A stretch of DNA of 64,000 nt from an uncultured Eubacteriales bacterium (lineage in GTDB: Bacteria > Bacillota > Clostridia > Lachnospirales > Lachnospiraceae): NCBI GenBank assembly GCA_951800645.1, contig CATOIK010000005.1:62001-126000 (forward strand), read 5' to 3'. The notes beneath the pieces are model-generated. The model was not told the origin of the DNA. It did not search any database and saw only the letters and a program-made list of their open reading frames with translations. Positions 31,945 through 39,418 of the stretch are shown here, piece by piece (positions within the stretch are counted from its first letter, which is position 1; the number at the start of each line of letters is the position of its first letter). Position numbers and translations under genes: made by a program.

Positions 31945-32211
31945 GTGAGATTAACTGCACAGGAAATTGAACAAATGAAAAGCGTTGACATCGGCGCAGT
32001 AGATAAGGAAACCCTTGCAGACGCAAGCGGTTTTACTTTCGATCCGATGCTCCCCAAGGAAACCCGGGCCCAGCGGATGTTGGAGCATTTCAAAAATCCG
32101 TATTGTTTCCGTTTGGGCGATATGGTGATTAAGCTGGAGTTTGCGGACGAGGGGCCCTCCCTCCAGGAACTGCTCACCGCATTTTTTCTCCGGCAGAAAA
32201 GCGGGCTGTAA
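31945..32211 (+). CDS. DUF6870-like small protein
   Basis: An 88-residue protein starting with GTG behind GGAGG. The N-terminus RLTAQEIEQMKSVDI and the segment FKNPYCFRLGDMVIKLEFAD (20 residues) resemble DUF6870 proteins that accompany conjugative-element recombinases. Function unknown. It ends 22 nt before palindrome copy 15. Confidence 0.7.
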   Translation: MRLTAQEIEQMKSVDIGAVDKETLADASGFTFDPMLPKETRAQRMLEHFKNPYCFRLGDMVIKLEFADEGPSLQELLTAFFLRQKSGL

Positions 32212-32233
32212 CTTCGACTTCGGCCCCTCTGCA

Positions 32234-32258
32234 ACTTCGAGACAAAGTGTCCCATACA
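32234..32258. repeat. Dispersed palindrome, copy 15 of 16
   Basis: Core GAGACA-AAG-TGTCCC at 32239-32253, 14 nt upstream of the recombinase promoter -35. The right outer arm is degenerate. Confidence 0.85.
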
Positions 32259-32267
32259 AAGGCATCC

Positions 32268-32296
32268 TTGTTGTCCCTCCCCAGCAGAGGTATAAT
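32268..32296 (+). promoter_or_regulatory. Promoter of the serine recombinase
   Basis: TTGTTG (32268-32273), 17-nt spacer, perfect TATAAT (32291-32296); the start codon is 31 nt downstream behind AAGGAGG. Palindrome copy 15 sits just upstream, a position suited to a regulator. Confidence 0.75.
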
Positions 32297-32327
32297 ATAG
32301 ATGTAATGTGATAGGGAAGGAGGACAA

Positions 32328-34025
32328 ATGGCAAGAACAGCAAACCGGGGGACAATAAGCGCCAGTGCCCCTACTTCATACAATGCGATGCGCTGGAGGC
32401 TGGGTAAATATATCCGGCTCTCCAAAGAAGATTTACTCCGTGGCCGGGACGAAAGCAACAGCGTTATCAACCAGAGGCGGCTTTTGGAGCAATACCACCA
32501 GACCCATCTGGACGAGTTCTATGACGGAACCGAGCAGGATGTATATGTGGATGACGGCAAAACCGGGACGGATACTGACCGTGAAGATTTCCAGCGGCTC
32601 CTGGCCGATGTGTATAGCGGCAGGATCAACTGCGTGATTGTCAAAGACCTGTCCCGCCTCTCCCGTAACTATACCGATGCCGGGAACTTGATTGAAAATC
32701 TGTTTGTCCGGCTGAATGTACGGTTTATCAGCTTGGCGGAGGGTGTGGACAGCTACCGCAACCCGGACAGCGTATCAAACATTATCGTGCCGATCACGAA
32801 TGTAATGAACGATCAATACTGCTATCAGACCTCAAAGAAAATCCGGCAGGTATTTGATATGAAACGCCGCAACGGTGAGTTTATCGGTTCGTATGCCCCC
32901 TATGGCTATGTGAAAGACCCGAATGACAAACACGCCTTGTTGGTTGATCCCGAGGCCGCCGAAGTGGTAAAAAGCATTTTTGCGTTGTTTCTGTCCGGTA
33001 TGAACAAACGGGGGATCACCTATTACTTGAACGACCACGGGACACTTTGTCCCACAGCCTATAAGCAACAGCAGGGGCTCAAGTACAACGCCCCCAACGC
33101 CCAGGGCAATCCTATGTGGAGTACAATCACCATAGACACAATCTTAAAAAATCGTGTTTATGTGGGGGATATGGTACAAGGCCGCCAGCGGGTGAAAAGC
33201 TATAAAATCCACATTCAAGAAAAGGTGCCGGAGGAAGAATGGTTTATCGTGGAGAATACCCATGAGGCCATTATAGACCGGGAAACCTTTGCAAAGGTGC
33301 AGAGCCTGCTCAAACGGGATACCCGCACCGCTCCAAAAGCTAAACAGCTTTACCTGTTCAGTGGTTTTCTGAAATGTGCCGACTGTGGCCGGGCGATGTC
33401 CCGGATCGCATCCAAAGGGATTTATGTATATTATCAATGCGGGACTTATAAAAGCCTGTCAAAAAAGGCTTGCACTATGCACTCGATTAAAAGTGACCGA
33501 CTTGAGGCTGGAGTGCTGTTTGCGATCCAGCAACAGGTGCATCTGGCACTTACTTATTCCGAGTTTGTTGCCCGTATCAACTCCGCACCTCTGAAAAAGA
33601 GCAAGTCAAAGCGGCTGGAAGATACCATCGCCGCAAAAGAAAAAGAGCTTGCTAAAATCATGCGGTACAAGCAGGCCCTTTATCAAGACTGGAAAGACGG
33701 GGAAATTACCCGCAACGATTACCGGCACATGAGCGAGGACTATGAACAGCAGATTGAGGCCCTCACACGCATTATGCAAACGCTGACGGCGGAGCAGGAA
33801 CAACTGGAAAACGGCGTGGATGCGGAAAGCCCATGCCTTACCGCATTTCTCAAATACCGGAACATTGACAAGCTGACACGGGAAATTTTAGGCGAGCTGA
33901 TCGACCACATTAAGGTTTACGAGGGCGGCAATATCAGCGTGAAATTCAAATACGCTGACGAGTTCCGCCGTATAGCAGAATATATCGAGCTCAATTCCCC
34001 TATGGTTACGGGGGCCGCTGTCTGA
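32328..34025 (+). CDS. Large serine recombinase (integrase/excisionase-type, TndX/TnpX-like)
   Basis: A 565-residue recombinase. The N-terminal resolvase domain has catalytic Ser32 in YIRLSKED and the conserved DLSRLSRNY (about 106-114). The recombinase domain (about 180-300) is followed by a zinc ribbon (LKCADCGRAMSR, YQCGTYKSLSKKACTMH, about 345-385) and a coiled coil (about 420-490). It excises and integrates the element. Palindrome copy 16 lies in the coding sequence and reads DHGTLCPT. No separate excisionase is seen, consistent with TndX/TnpX-like enzymes that do both. Confidence 0.95.
   Translation: MARTANRGTISASAPTSYNAMRWRLGKYIRLSKEDLLRGRDESNSVINQRRLLEQYHQTHLDEFYDGTEQDVYVDDGKTGTDTDREDFQRLLADVYSGRINCVIVKDLSRLSRNYTDAGNLIENLFVRLNVRFISLAEGVDSYRNPDSVSNIIVPITNVMNDQYCYQTSKKIRQVFDMKRRNGEFIGSYAPYGYVKDPNDKHALLVDPEAAEVVKSIFALFLSGMNKRGITYYLNDHGTLCPTAYKQQQGLKYNAPNAQGNPMWSTITIDTILKNRVYVGDMVQGRQRVKSYKIHIQEKVPEEEWFIVENTHEAIIDRETFAKVQSLLKRDTRTAPKAKQLYLFSGFLKCADCGRAMSRIASKGIYVYYQCGTYKSLSKKACTMHSIKSDRLEAGVLFAIQQQVHLALTYSEFVARINSAPLKKSKSKRLEDTIAAKEKELAKIMRYKQALYQDWKDGEITRNDYRHMSEDYEQQIEALTRIMQTLTAEQEQLENGVDAESPCLTAFLKYRNIDKLTREILGELIDHIKVYEGGNISVKFKYADEFRRIAEYIELNSPMVTGAAV
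33034..33058. repeat. Dispersed palindrome, copy 16 of 16
   Basis: Core GGGACA-CTT-TGTCCC at 33039-33053, inside the recombinase gene; outer arms are not conserved, so this copy may be fortuitous or under coding constraint. Confidence 0.65.
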
Positions 34026-34055
34026 CCCCCTAACCTAAAACAATTCCGTTTGCTT

Positions 34056-34086
34056 GTTTTCCTAATATATAACGCCCATATGAAAT
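34056..34086. other. Predicted attR (right end of the element)
   Basis: GTTTTCCTAAT (34056-34066) is the inverted copy of the left-end arm, and CCATAT (34076-34081) repeats the attL hexamer. It lies 31 nt after the recombinase stop. Confidence 0.6.
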
Positions 34087-34121
34087 GAAAATAAGGGCGC
34101 CGGAAATTTCCCCGACGCCCT
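34084..34121 (-). terminator. Terminator of the kduI-yhcH operon
   Basis: On the minus strand GGGCGTCGG pairs with CCGGCGCCC, followed by TTATTTT. The element inserted immediately beyond its T-run, leaving the terminator working. Confidence 0.8.
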
Positions 34122-34133
34122 CGTATCTCGCTT

Positions 34134-34598
34134 TTACTTTTCGCAGATTTTAACAACTACTTTTTTTACCTGTCCAGGCTCGCCTGCTGCTGCCTTCGGC
34201 TTGTGGCCGTCCCAGGGATTGAAAATCATAAATTCGCCTGCTCCGACTGTAACCGGAAGACCCGGATTGGAATTATCGTAAAATACTACATCCTTCTCCG
34301 GATTATAAGGAACATTCTCTTTCAGCGCGTCCTTGGGTGCATAGGTCATAGTCTCCTTACCCTCGATGATATACTGGATGTCGGTGTAATCTTTGTGCGC
34401 CTCAAACTTGGCGTCTTCCCAGGCTACGGTGGTGTAGGTCATCACATTGGCATAAACCATCTTGCCGTCAATCTCATATTTTCCGTTTTCCAGATTCTTT
34501 AAATCCTGGCTTTTTAACCAGTCAACAGCCTTGGCGTAGCGGCCTTCAATACCTAAGCTGCGGTAAAAATCCAAATTCTTCGCCTGATCAAAAATCAT
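34134..34598 (-). CDS. YhcH/YjgK/YiaL-family cupin (EbgC/TabA-like)
   Basis: A 154-residue single-domain cupin. The conserved EAHKDYTDIQYIIEGKE, FYDNSNP-like strand and MIFNPWDGHKPKAA hold the predicted metal ligands. Family members act as sugar anomerases or biofilm modulators. Located 43 nt downstream of kduI and co-oriented, so it probably serves the same uronate or amino-sugar pathway. Length matches the family. Confidence 0.88.
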   Translation of the reverse strand: MIFDQAKNLDFYRSLGIEGRYAKAVDWLKSQDLKNLENGKYEIDGKMVYANVMTYTTVAWEDAKFEAHKDYTDIQYIIEGKETMTYAPKDALKENVPYNPEKDVVFYDNSNPGLPVTVGAGEFMIFNPWDGHKPKAAAGEPGQVKKVVVKICEK

Positions 34599-34641
34599 TG
34601 CAGTATCCTCCTGATTGTGTAAATTTTATATGGTTTTATGA

Positions 34642-35484
34642 TTATCTTAATTCCGTGGTGGGGATGGTGTCCATATCGTCAAACTCCTGGTTTTCACCGC
34701 CCATGGCCCAGATAAAGGTGTAATTGCTGGTGCCTGCGCCGGAATGAATGCTCCAGGACGGGCTGATGACAGCCTGCTCGTTCTGCATAATAATGTGGCG
34801 AGTCTCATTTCCCTCACCCATCATATGAAATACCACATTGTTCTCCGGAATCTCAAAATACATATAAACTTCCATACGGCGCTCGTGGGTGTGAGCCGGC
34901 ATGGTGTTCCATACGCTGCCCGGCTCCAGAACAGTCATACCCATAGACAGTTGGCAGGTTTCCAGCACAGACGGATGGATAAACTGGTTGATGGTTCTCT
35001 TATTGGAAGTCTCCATAGCGCCCAGCGGCTTTTTAGCTGCGTCCTTAATGGAAATAAAGGTGGTCTTGCATGCCTTGTGAGCCGGTGCGCTTACCATGTA
35101 AAACTTAGCCGGATTAGCTGCGTCATCACTTGCAAAAGTTACTTCTCTGGTGCCTTTGGTAATGTAGAGGCAGTCCTTGTAACCCATGTGGAAAGTCTCG
35201 CCGTCAGCCACAATGGTTCCTGCGCCGCCAATGTTGAAAATACCGATTTCCCGTCTCTCCAACAGATAATGGGTGCCGAAGTTTTTCCATACATCAATGC
35301 CTTTGTCGATGGAAACGGTCTCCTTTACCGGCATACATCCCATGGTAACCATACGGTCTACATGAGAGTAAACAGCTACTACTTCATCAGCTACATACAG
35401 ATTTTCAATTAAAAACTCCTTGCGGGTCTCCTCTGTGGTGTAGCGTTTGAAATCTTTTTGATTTGCGGAATAACGAATATCCAT
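34642..35484 (-). CDS. kduI: 5-dehydro-4-deoxy-D-glucuronate isomerase
   Basis: A 280-residue KduI. It converts 5-keto-4-deoxyuronate to 2,5-diketo-3-deoxygluconate in pectin and glycosaminoglycan breakdown. The zinc site is visible in PAHTHERRMEVYMYF, with a further His near SWSIHSGAGTSNY. Start MDIRYSAN (35484) is set by GGAGG; the frame runs further upstream without a ribosome site. Promoter and a dyad operator lie directly upstream. kduD is not in the window. Confidence 0.95.
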   Translation of the reverse strand: MDIRYSANQKDFKRYTTEETRKEFLIENLYVADEVVAVYSHVDRMVTMGCMPVKETVSIDKGIDVWKNFGTHYLLERREIGIFNIGGAGTIVADGETFHMGYKDCLYITKGTREVTFASDDAANPAKFYMVSAPAHKACKTTFISIKDAAKKPLGAMETSNKRTINQFIHPSVLETCQLSMGMTVLEPGSVWNTMPAHTHERRMEVYMYFEIPENNVVFHMMGEGNETRHIIMQNEQAVISPSWSIHSGAGTSNYTFIWAMGGENQEFDDMDTIPTTELR

Positions 35485-35522
35485 TGTTCTCATCCTCCAT
35501 ACATGTTCGCATTCGGAATCGC

Positions 35523-35550
35523 TGCAAAATGCTTGTCCGTCCATTTTGCA
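35523..35550 (-). promoter_or_regulatory. Operator-like dyad before kduI
   Basis: TGCAAAATG (35523-35531) and CATTTTGCA (35542-35550) form a perfect 9-bp inverted repeat with a 10-bp spacer, between the promoter -10 and the kduI start: a likely repressor site for uronate control. Confidence 0.6.
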
Positions 35551-35565
35551 AAATTCTCTATGATA

Positions 35566-35593
35566 ATTATAATACTTTTCCGCAAATATGCAA
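35566..35593 (-). promoter_or_regulatory. Promoter of kduI-yhcH
   Basis: Minus strand TTGCAT (35593-35588), 16-nt spacer, TATAAT (35571-35566). Confidence 0.7.
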
Positions 35594-35599
35594 GAGTGC

Positions 35600-35637
35600 A
35601 AAAACCTGCGTCCCGGAATTTTTCCGTAAACGCAGGT
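35600..35637 (-). terminator. Terminator of mscL
   Basis: On the minus strand ACCTGCGT pairs with ACGCAGGT, with inner CGGAA/TTCCG pairing, followed by TTTTTGC. Confidence 0.85.
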
Positions 35638-35663
35638 CCCTTATTTCTTTTCTGCTTTATATT

Positions 35664-36080
35664 TTATGCCTCAGCCTTTTCCTCTGCCAGAAGCTGAGAA
35701 GTACAGTGTCCGCAGCGGGTTGCATCCAACGGAATCTCGCTCTTGCAGAACGGGCAAACCTTAGTGGTGGGAGCTGCCGGCTCATCCTCATGATGGCCGA
35801 AGGATGCTGCCTTATTGATTGCCTTTAACATGCAGAACAGAATGAACGCCATAATAATGAAATTCACCAATGCAGAGATAAGTGCGGAGCCGAAACCGGC
35901 AACATCGCTTAAGGTGTAAACTGCGCCGCCGGTAAAGAAATTTAATACCGGATTGATAAAGTTGTCCGTCAGAGCGGTAACCAGGCCGGAAAACGCGCCT
36001 CCAACGATAACGCCGACTGCCATGTCCATTACATTACCGCGAAGGGCAAATGCCTTAAACTCATTAAAAAACTTTTTCAT
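35664..36080 (-). CDS. mscL: Large-conductance mechanosensitive channel with C-terminal zinc ribbon
   Basis: A 138-residue MscL. FNEFKAFALRGNVMDMAVGVIVGGAF (split: FNEFKAFALRG, NVMDMAVGVIVGGAF) is the N-terminal helix and first membrane segment; the second lies at about 68-92. It releases solutes on hypo-osmotic shock. Instead of the usual charged C-terminal helix bundle, the tail carries CPFCKSEIPLDATRCGHC (about 110-127), a double CxxC zinc ribbon. The gene stands alone with its own terminator. Confidence 0.92.
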   Translation of the reverse strand: MKKFFNEFKAFALRGNVMDMAVGVIVGGAFSGLVTALTDNFINPVLNFFTGGAVYTLSDVAGFGSALISALVNFIIMAFILFCMLKAINKAASFGHHEDEPAAPTTKVCPFCKSEIPLDATRCGHCTSQLLAEEKAEA

Positions 36081-36302
36081 TTGAATTACTCCTTTTTCCT
36101 TTTTGTACCATATGCTTTTGCATACTTTTACCGAATAATATATACTATATTTTTCATTCCTCGTCTATAGGAATTCTGCCCATTCCCAGAATATACCGTC
36201 CTTTGCGCAGAAACGGCAAATGTATCAAAACCGGGAATTTCCATCCGATTATTTTCTTCTGAAACCGCTTGTGCTATCATATGATTTTGCTGCCTTGAAA
36301 GG

Positions 36303-36348
36303 GAAAAGCAGAAATCTCACCAGCCAAAGCTTGATTTCTGCTTTCACA
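36303..36348 (-). terminator. Hairpin/terminator after the small membrane protein gene
   Basis: AAAGCAGAAATC (36305-36316) pairs with GATTTCTGCTTT (36333-36344); the minus-strand T-run is short. No other feature was seen in 36081-36380 beyond the AT-rich mscL promoter region. Confidence 0.55.
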
Positions 36349-36380
36349 AAATAACAGTTCTTTTTTCTGTTTCGGCACAC

Positions 36381-36680
36381 TCAGTCCTTTAACCATCTGT
36401 CCAGGAAGCACCAAAGCCGGTACATCAGGTATCCCCAGGCAAAGAATAAGCCGATCAGCACTGCAAGAGGCACATGGTTTTCATAAGAATTAACCCGGAA
36501 ATACTTCTGCCAGCCGGGAATATCTGTATAGTAATACTGGCCCGGGCCAAAATCAATCCCCGGCACCTGCCCCATGTTCTGGCTCATCATGTAAACAGAT
36601 ACTACAATGGCTGCCACAAAAATGACCACGCCTGCAATTCCTACAATTTTAAGAAGCTTTCCGTCTTTCTTGTTTTCCAT
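36381..36680 (-). CDS. Small two-segment membrane protein, unknown
   Basis: A 99-residue protein with membrane segments at about 10-32 and 70-92 and an extracellular loop rich in Gly, Pro and Tyr (PGIDFGPGQYYYTDIPGW). Lies 97 nt downstream of the YeiH-like gene on the same strand, separated by a perfect-armed hairpin (36738-36764). No family recognised. Confidence 0.65.
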   Translation of the reverse strand: MENKKDGKLLKIVGIAGVVIFVAAIVVSVYMMSQNMGQVPGIDFGPGQYYYTDIPGWQKYFRVNSYENHVPLAVLIGLFFAWGYLMYRLWCFLDRWLKD

Positions 36681-36737
36681 AACAATGCCTTTCTGTTAAA
36701 CCATCTCCACTGCCGTCTCGATGGTTTTCTCGTCAAA

Positions 36738-36764
36738 TGTCTGTTCGTGCAAGCACGACAGACA
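36738..36764. repeat. Hairpin between the YeiH-like gene and the small membrane gene
   Basis: TGTCTGT-T-CGTGC pairs with GCACG-A-CAGACA-like arms around a two-base loop. No T-run, so an RNA stabiliser or attenuator rather than a clear terminator. Confidence 0.5.
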
Positions 36765-36776
36765 CTTTCCTCGTTA

Positions 36777-38165
36777 TTATACCATAATGTTCGGAACTGG
36801 GAAAATTCTGCCGCTGAGCAGAAGCCATGCTACAACGAAAGTCAGCACAAGGTTAAAGGTCTGACCTACAATATACAGTACAAACGGCTTGCCGCCCTGG
36901 AACTGCTCTGCCATCTCCTTAAAGTTGGTCTCCAGGCCGATGCAGGTGAATGCCAGTGCAAAGCACCAGGTCTGGAACTCTTTCAGGTTGCTTAAGATGG
37001 TATCGGTTGCCTCTACGCCGATAGTATTCTGCATCACAAAGGAGAAGATCAAGGAAGCGCCTACAAAGCCCAGGATGAACTTGGGGAATCTGTGCCAGAT
37101 CTCAGAAGCGCCTACAGTCTGTCCAGCAGTCTTGTCCACCTTGGTGGTAAAGAAGATTGCTACTGCAAATGCAATGAAACCGATCAGAATGTTCTGAATC
37201 ATTTTTACCAGCGCCGCTACCTGTCCAGCCAGCTCACCCAGAGCGTTACCAGCCAAAACAACGGCTCCGGTAGAGTCTACAGTACCGCCGATCCATGCGC
37301 CGCCTACCATGGGATCCATAGCAATTACCTTGCAAAACAGGGGCATGGTTACCATCATGATAACAGTAAAGATCAGAGAGATACCAACAGCAAAGGTTAA
37401 ATCTGTCTTTTTAGCCCTGCAGGCTGCCGCTGTAGCGATCGCAGCAGAAGTACCGCAGACAGAGGTAGCTGCAGCAATCGTCATAACCATCGGCTTATTC
37501 TGCATCTTTAAAACTTTGATGCCTAAAATCCACATGAAAATGATAACAATCGGAGTTACCAGCCAGGCAATGCCCAGACCGTACAGTCCAAATTTCTGAA
37601 TGTTAGAGAACAGTACGGAAGCGCCCATCAGCACCAGTCCGGTTTTAATATAAAACTCAGTCTGGATAGCCGGCTTCAGCCAATTAGGAACCTTCAGCAG
37701 GTTTGAAATTACAAGGCCAATGATCAAAGCCCAGAAGGCATACTCTAAATATTTGCTGAATACAACCTGTGCAGAGATTAACCGCACAACGGCTGTCAGA
37801 GCAAATACGCCTGCAAATGCCGCCAGATATTTCTTCCAGTCTTTTCCCATCAGCTTATTGGAAATGACAAAGATCACAGCCAGAGCTACCATCGTCAGAA
37901 GAATACCGGACCAGGTTTTTACACAGGTCTCGCTTCCATTAAAAAACTGCATGATGGAACCGGTCTCTGCATCTCCCCACTTGCCGAACTTTCCGCCTTT
38001 AAACACATAGCTTCCGGAAATCACGCCGATTGCCGCTACCGCGATCAAAAGAAATGCGCCCCAGATGGAAAGCCAGTCCTCTTTGTGAATCAAATCGCTC
38101 ATTTGAAACTTCTCTGCAACAACCACATCATCGTTTGCTGCATTTTGGGTACCATTCACTCCCAT
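36777..38165 (-). CDS. YeiH-family putative sulfate exporter (UPF0324), long form
   Basis: A 462-residue membrane protein with about 10-12 segments. The conserved TAAATSVCGTSAAIATAAA-like block (about 235-255) and GGAWIGGTVDSTGAVV are characteristic of the YeiH family. It is about 100 residues longer than usual, with an extra N-terminal region carrying two to three membrane segments. Substrate assignment in the family is tentative. Confidence 0.82.
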   Translation of the reverse strand: MGVNGTQNAANDDVVVAEKFQMSDLIHKEDWLSIWGAFLLIAVAAIGVISGSYVFKGGKFGKWGDAETGSIMQFFNGSETCVKTWSGILLTMVALAVIFVISNKLMGKDWKKYLAAFAGVFALTAVVRLISAQVVFSKYLEYAFWALIIGLVISNLLKVPNWLKPAIQTEFYIKTGLVLMGASVLFSNIQKFGLYGLGIAWLVTPIVIIFMWILGIKVLKMQNKPMVMTIAAATSVCGTSAAIATAAACRAKKTDLTFAVGISLIFTVIMMVTMPLFCKVIAMDPMVGGAWIGGTVDSTGAVVLAGNALGELAGQVAALVKMIQNILIGFIAFAVAIFFTTKVDKTAGQTVGASEIWHRFPKFILGFVGASLIFSFVMQNTIGVEATDTILSNLKEFQTWCFALAFTCIGLETNFKEMAEQFQGGKPFVLYIVGQTFNLVLTFVVAWLLLSGRIFPVPNIMV

Positions 38166-38407
38166 AGTATCCTCCTAAAAGTCATTTATGTCGTGCAAAG
38201 AACACTTTTTCAAATTCCTTGTCAAAGTTTTAACACGCAGAGTTAGTATATATAATGGTTATACATAAATCAATAGCATAAATAGACAATATACTGCTAC
38301 TATTTTTGTCGATATTGTCATTTTTCCATTTGCCGGGAAAGAGGCTAACTTCTATTCGATAAAAAACAATGTTTTGATTTACAGAACAAACTTTCACTAT
38401 AATGTAA

Positions 38408-38440
38408 AAAGCCCCTGGAAATCACGCTTCCAGGGGCAAA
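38408..38440 (-). terminator. Terminator of tRNA-Gln
   Basis: GCCCCTGGAA (38411-38420) pairs perfectly with TTCCAGGGGC (38428-38437), followed on the minus strand by TTTTTAC. Confidence 0.92.
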
Positions 38441-38442
38441 AG

Positions 38443-38514
38443 CTGGGCTACAAGGATTCGAACCTTGAAATGACGGAGTCAGAGTCCGTTGCCTTACCAT
38501 TTGGCGATAGCCCA
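38443..38514 (-). tRNA. tRNA-Gln (anticodon CTG)
   Basis: A 72-nt cloverleaf on the minus strand. Acceptor arms TGGGCTA and TAGCCCA, anticodon stem ACGGA/TCCGT with loop CTCTGAC (anticodon CTG, reading CAG), T-arm CAAGG-TTCGAAT-CCTTG. Own promoter and terminator flank it. The CCA end is not encoded. Confidence 0.95.
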
Positions 38515-38552
38515 TTAAGTTACGCAACTGTTTATTTACAGCTGCGTTAATG

Positions 38553-38581
38553 ATTATATCTATATATCGGCATTTCGTCAA
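38553..38581 (-). promoter_or_regulatory. Promoter of tRNA-Gln
   Basis: Minus strand TTGACG (38581-38576), 17-nt spacer, TATAAT (38558-38553), about 39 nt before the mature 5' end. Confidence 0.88.
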
Positions 38582-38633
38582 GTACTTTTTTTATTTTCTT
38601 TTCTGGCGTCTGGCTGACCTTAGAAAACGCCTT

Positions 38634-39395
38634 TTACCGGCTTTCCATCCCCTCCACCTGGCGCACCAGTTCCTCTACCAGTCTGGCGGATACGCCGTCA
38701 TAGCAGCTTTCAAATTCTCCGGAGGCCATACTGTAGGAAACTCCGTTTTGCACTGTGGTTGGATCCGGCAGCCAGCATTTACAGGAGCTGTGCACCTGGG
38801 TCAGCCCGGTTTCTTCCATAAGAGATACTGCATTCTCTGCATTGACGCCGCTTCCAGCCACAATCTGAATCCGGTCTCCAAACTGTTTCTGAAGCATCCC
38901 CAGAAGGGCGGCTCCCTCCACAGCCTTCGGCTTTAATCCGCTGGTAAGCACCCGGTCTATGCCCAGAGCAATCAAACACTCCATGGCAGATACAGGATTT
39001 TCCACGCAGTCAAAGGCTCTGTGGAACACTGCCTCCTTCCCTGCGCCGTGAATCAACTCCACCAGCCGCCTGGTCCGGGTTTCCTCTACAGAACCATCTT
39101 CCTTTAAAAATCCAAAAACAATACCATCGGCGCCGGCAGCCAGCAGTTCCCGGCATTCTTCCTCCATTACCAGAAACTCCTCCTCCAGATAGCAAAATCC
39201 CGCCCCTCTGGGCCGCACCATAGCCATTACCTGAAGCTCTGGAAAATCCCGCTTTACCAGACGCACCGTAGATGCCGTAGGTGTCAGACCGCCCAGCATC
39301 AATGCGCTGTTTAATTCAATGCGTACTGCTCCGCCCAGAGCCGCCTGTTTTGCATCATAGTAGCTGCCGCAGCACACTTCCACGATTCGCTTCAC
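38634..39395 (-). CDS. cutC: CutC-family TIM-barrel protein
   Basis: A 253-residue protein with the CutC hallmarks: VEVCCGS at the start, RIELNSAL, GGLTPT, VMVRPRGAGF-like (AMVRPRGAGFCYLEEE), FHRAFD and a DRVLTSG strand. Historically linked to copper homeostasis; the biochemical function is unsettled. Lies 23 nt after ispD on the same strand. Confidence 0.92.
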   Translation of the reverse strand: MKRIVEVCCGSYYDAKQAALGGAVRIELNSALMLGGLTPTASTVRLVKRDFPELQVMAMVRPRGAGFCYLEEEFLVMEEECRELLAAGADGIVFGFLKEDGSVEETRTRRLVELIHGAGKEAVFHRAFDCVENPVSAMECLIALGIDRVLTSGLKPKAVEGAALLGMLQKQFGDRIQIVAGSGVNAENAVSLMEETGLTQVHSSCKCWLPDPTTVQNGVSYSMASGEFESCYDGVSARLVEELVRQVEGMESR

Positions 39396-39418
39396 TTTTT
39401 TCTTCCTCCCGCTCCCGC

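Larger units (their letters stand above)
10695..34081. mobile_element. Tn1549/CTn-type integrative conjugative element, about 23.4 kb
   Basis: Inserted between the thioesterase gene and the terminator of yhcH. It carries a complete Gram-positive conjugation set (PcfB, VirD4, Maff2, TrbL-like, PrgI, VirB4, CD1107-like hydrolase, MobC, relaxase) and a large serine recombinase at the right end. It is visibly richer in G+C than the flanking chromosome and is marked by 16 copies of a palindrome. No RepA-like initiator, ParA or excisionase was found. Gene order resembles the CTn elements of Clostridioides difficile and Tn1549. The cargo is a TetR-MFS efflux block. Confidence 0.92.

Noticed and set aside
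11330-33058. The palindromes as a CRISPR array or as intrinsic terminators
   Set aside because: Spacing is irregular and spans genes, and no copy has a T-run; the only nearby true terminators (16075, 30705) are separate stems.
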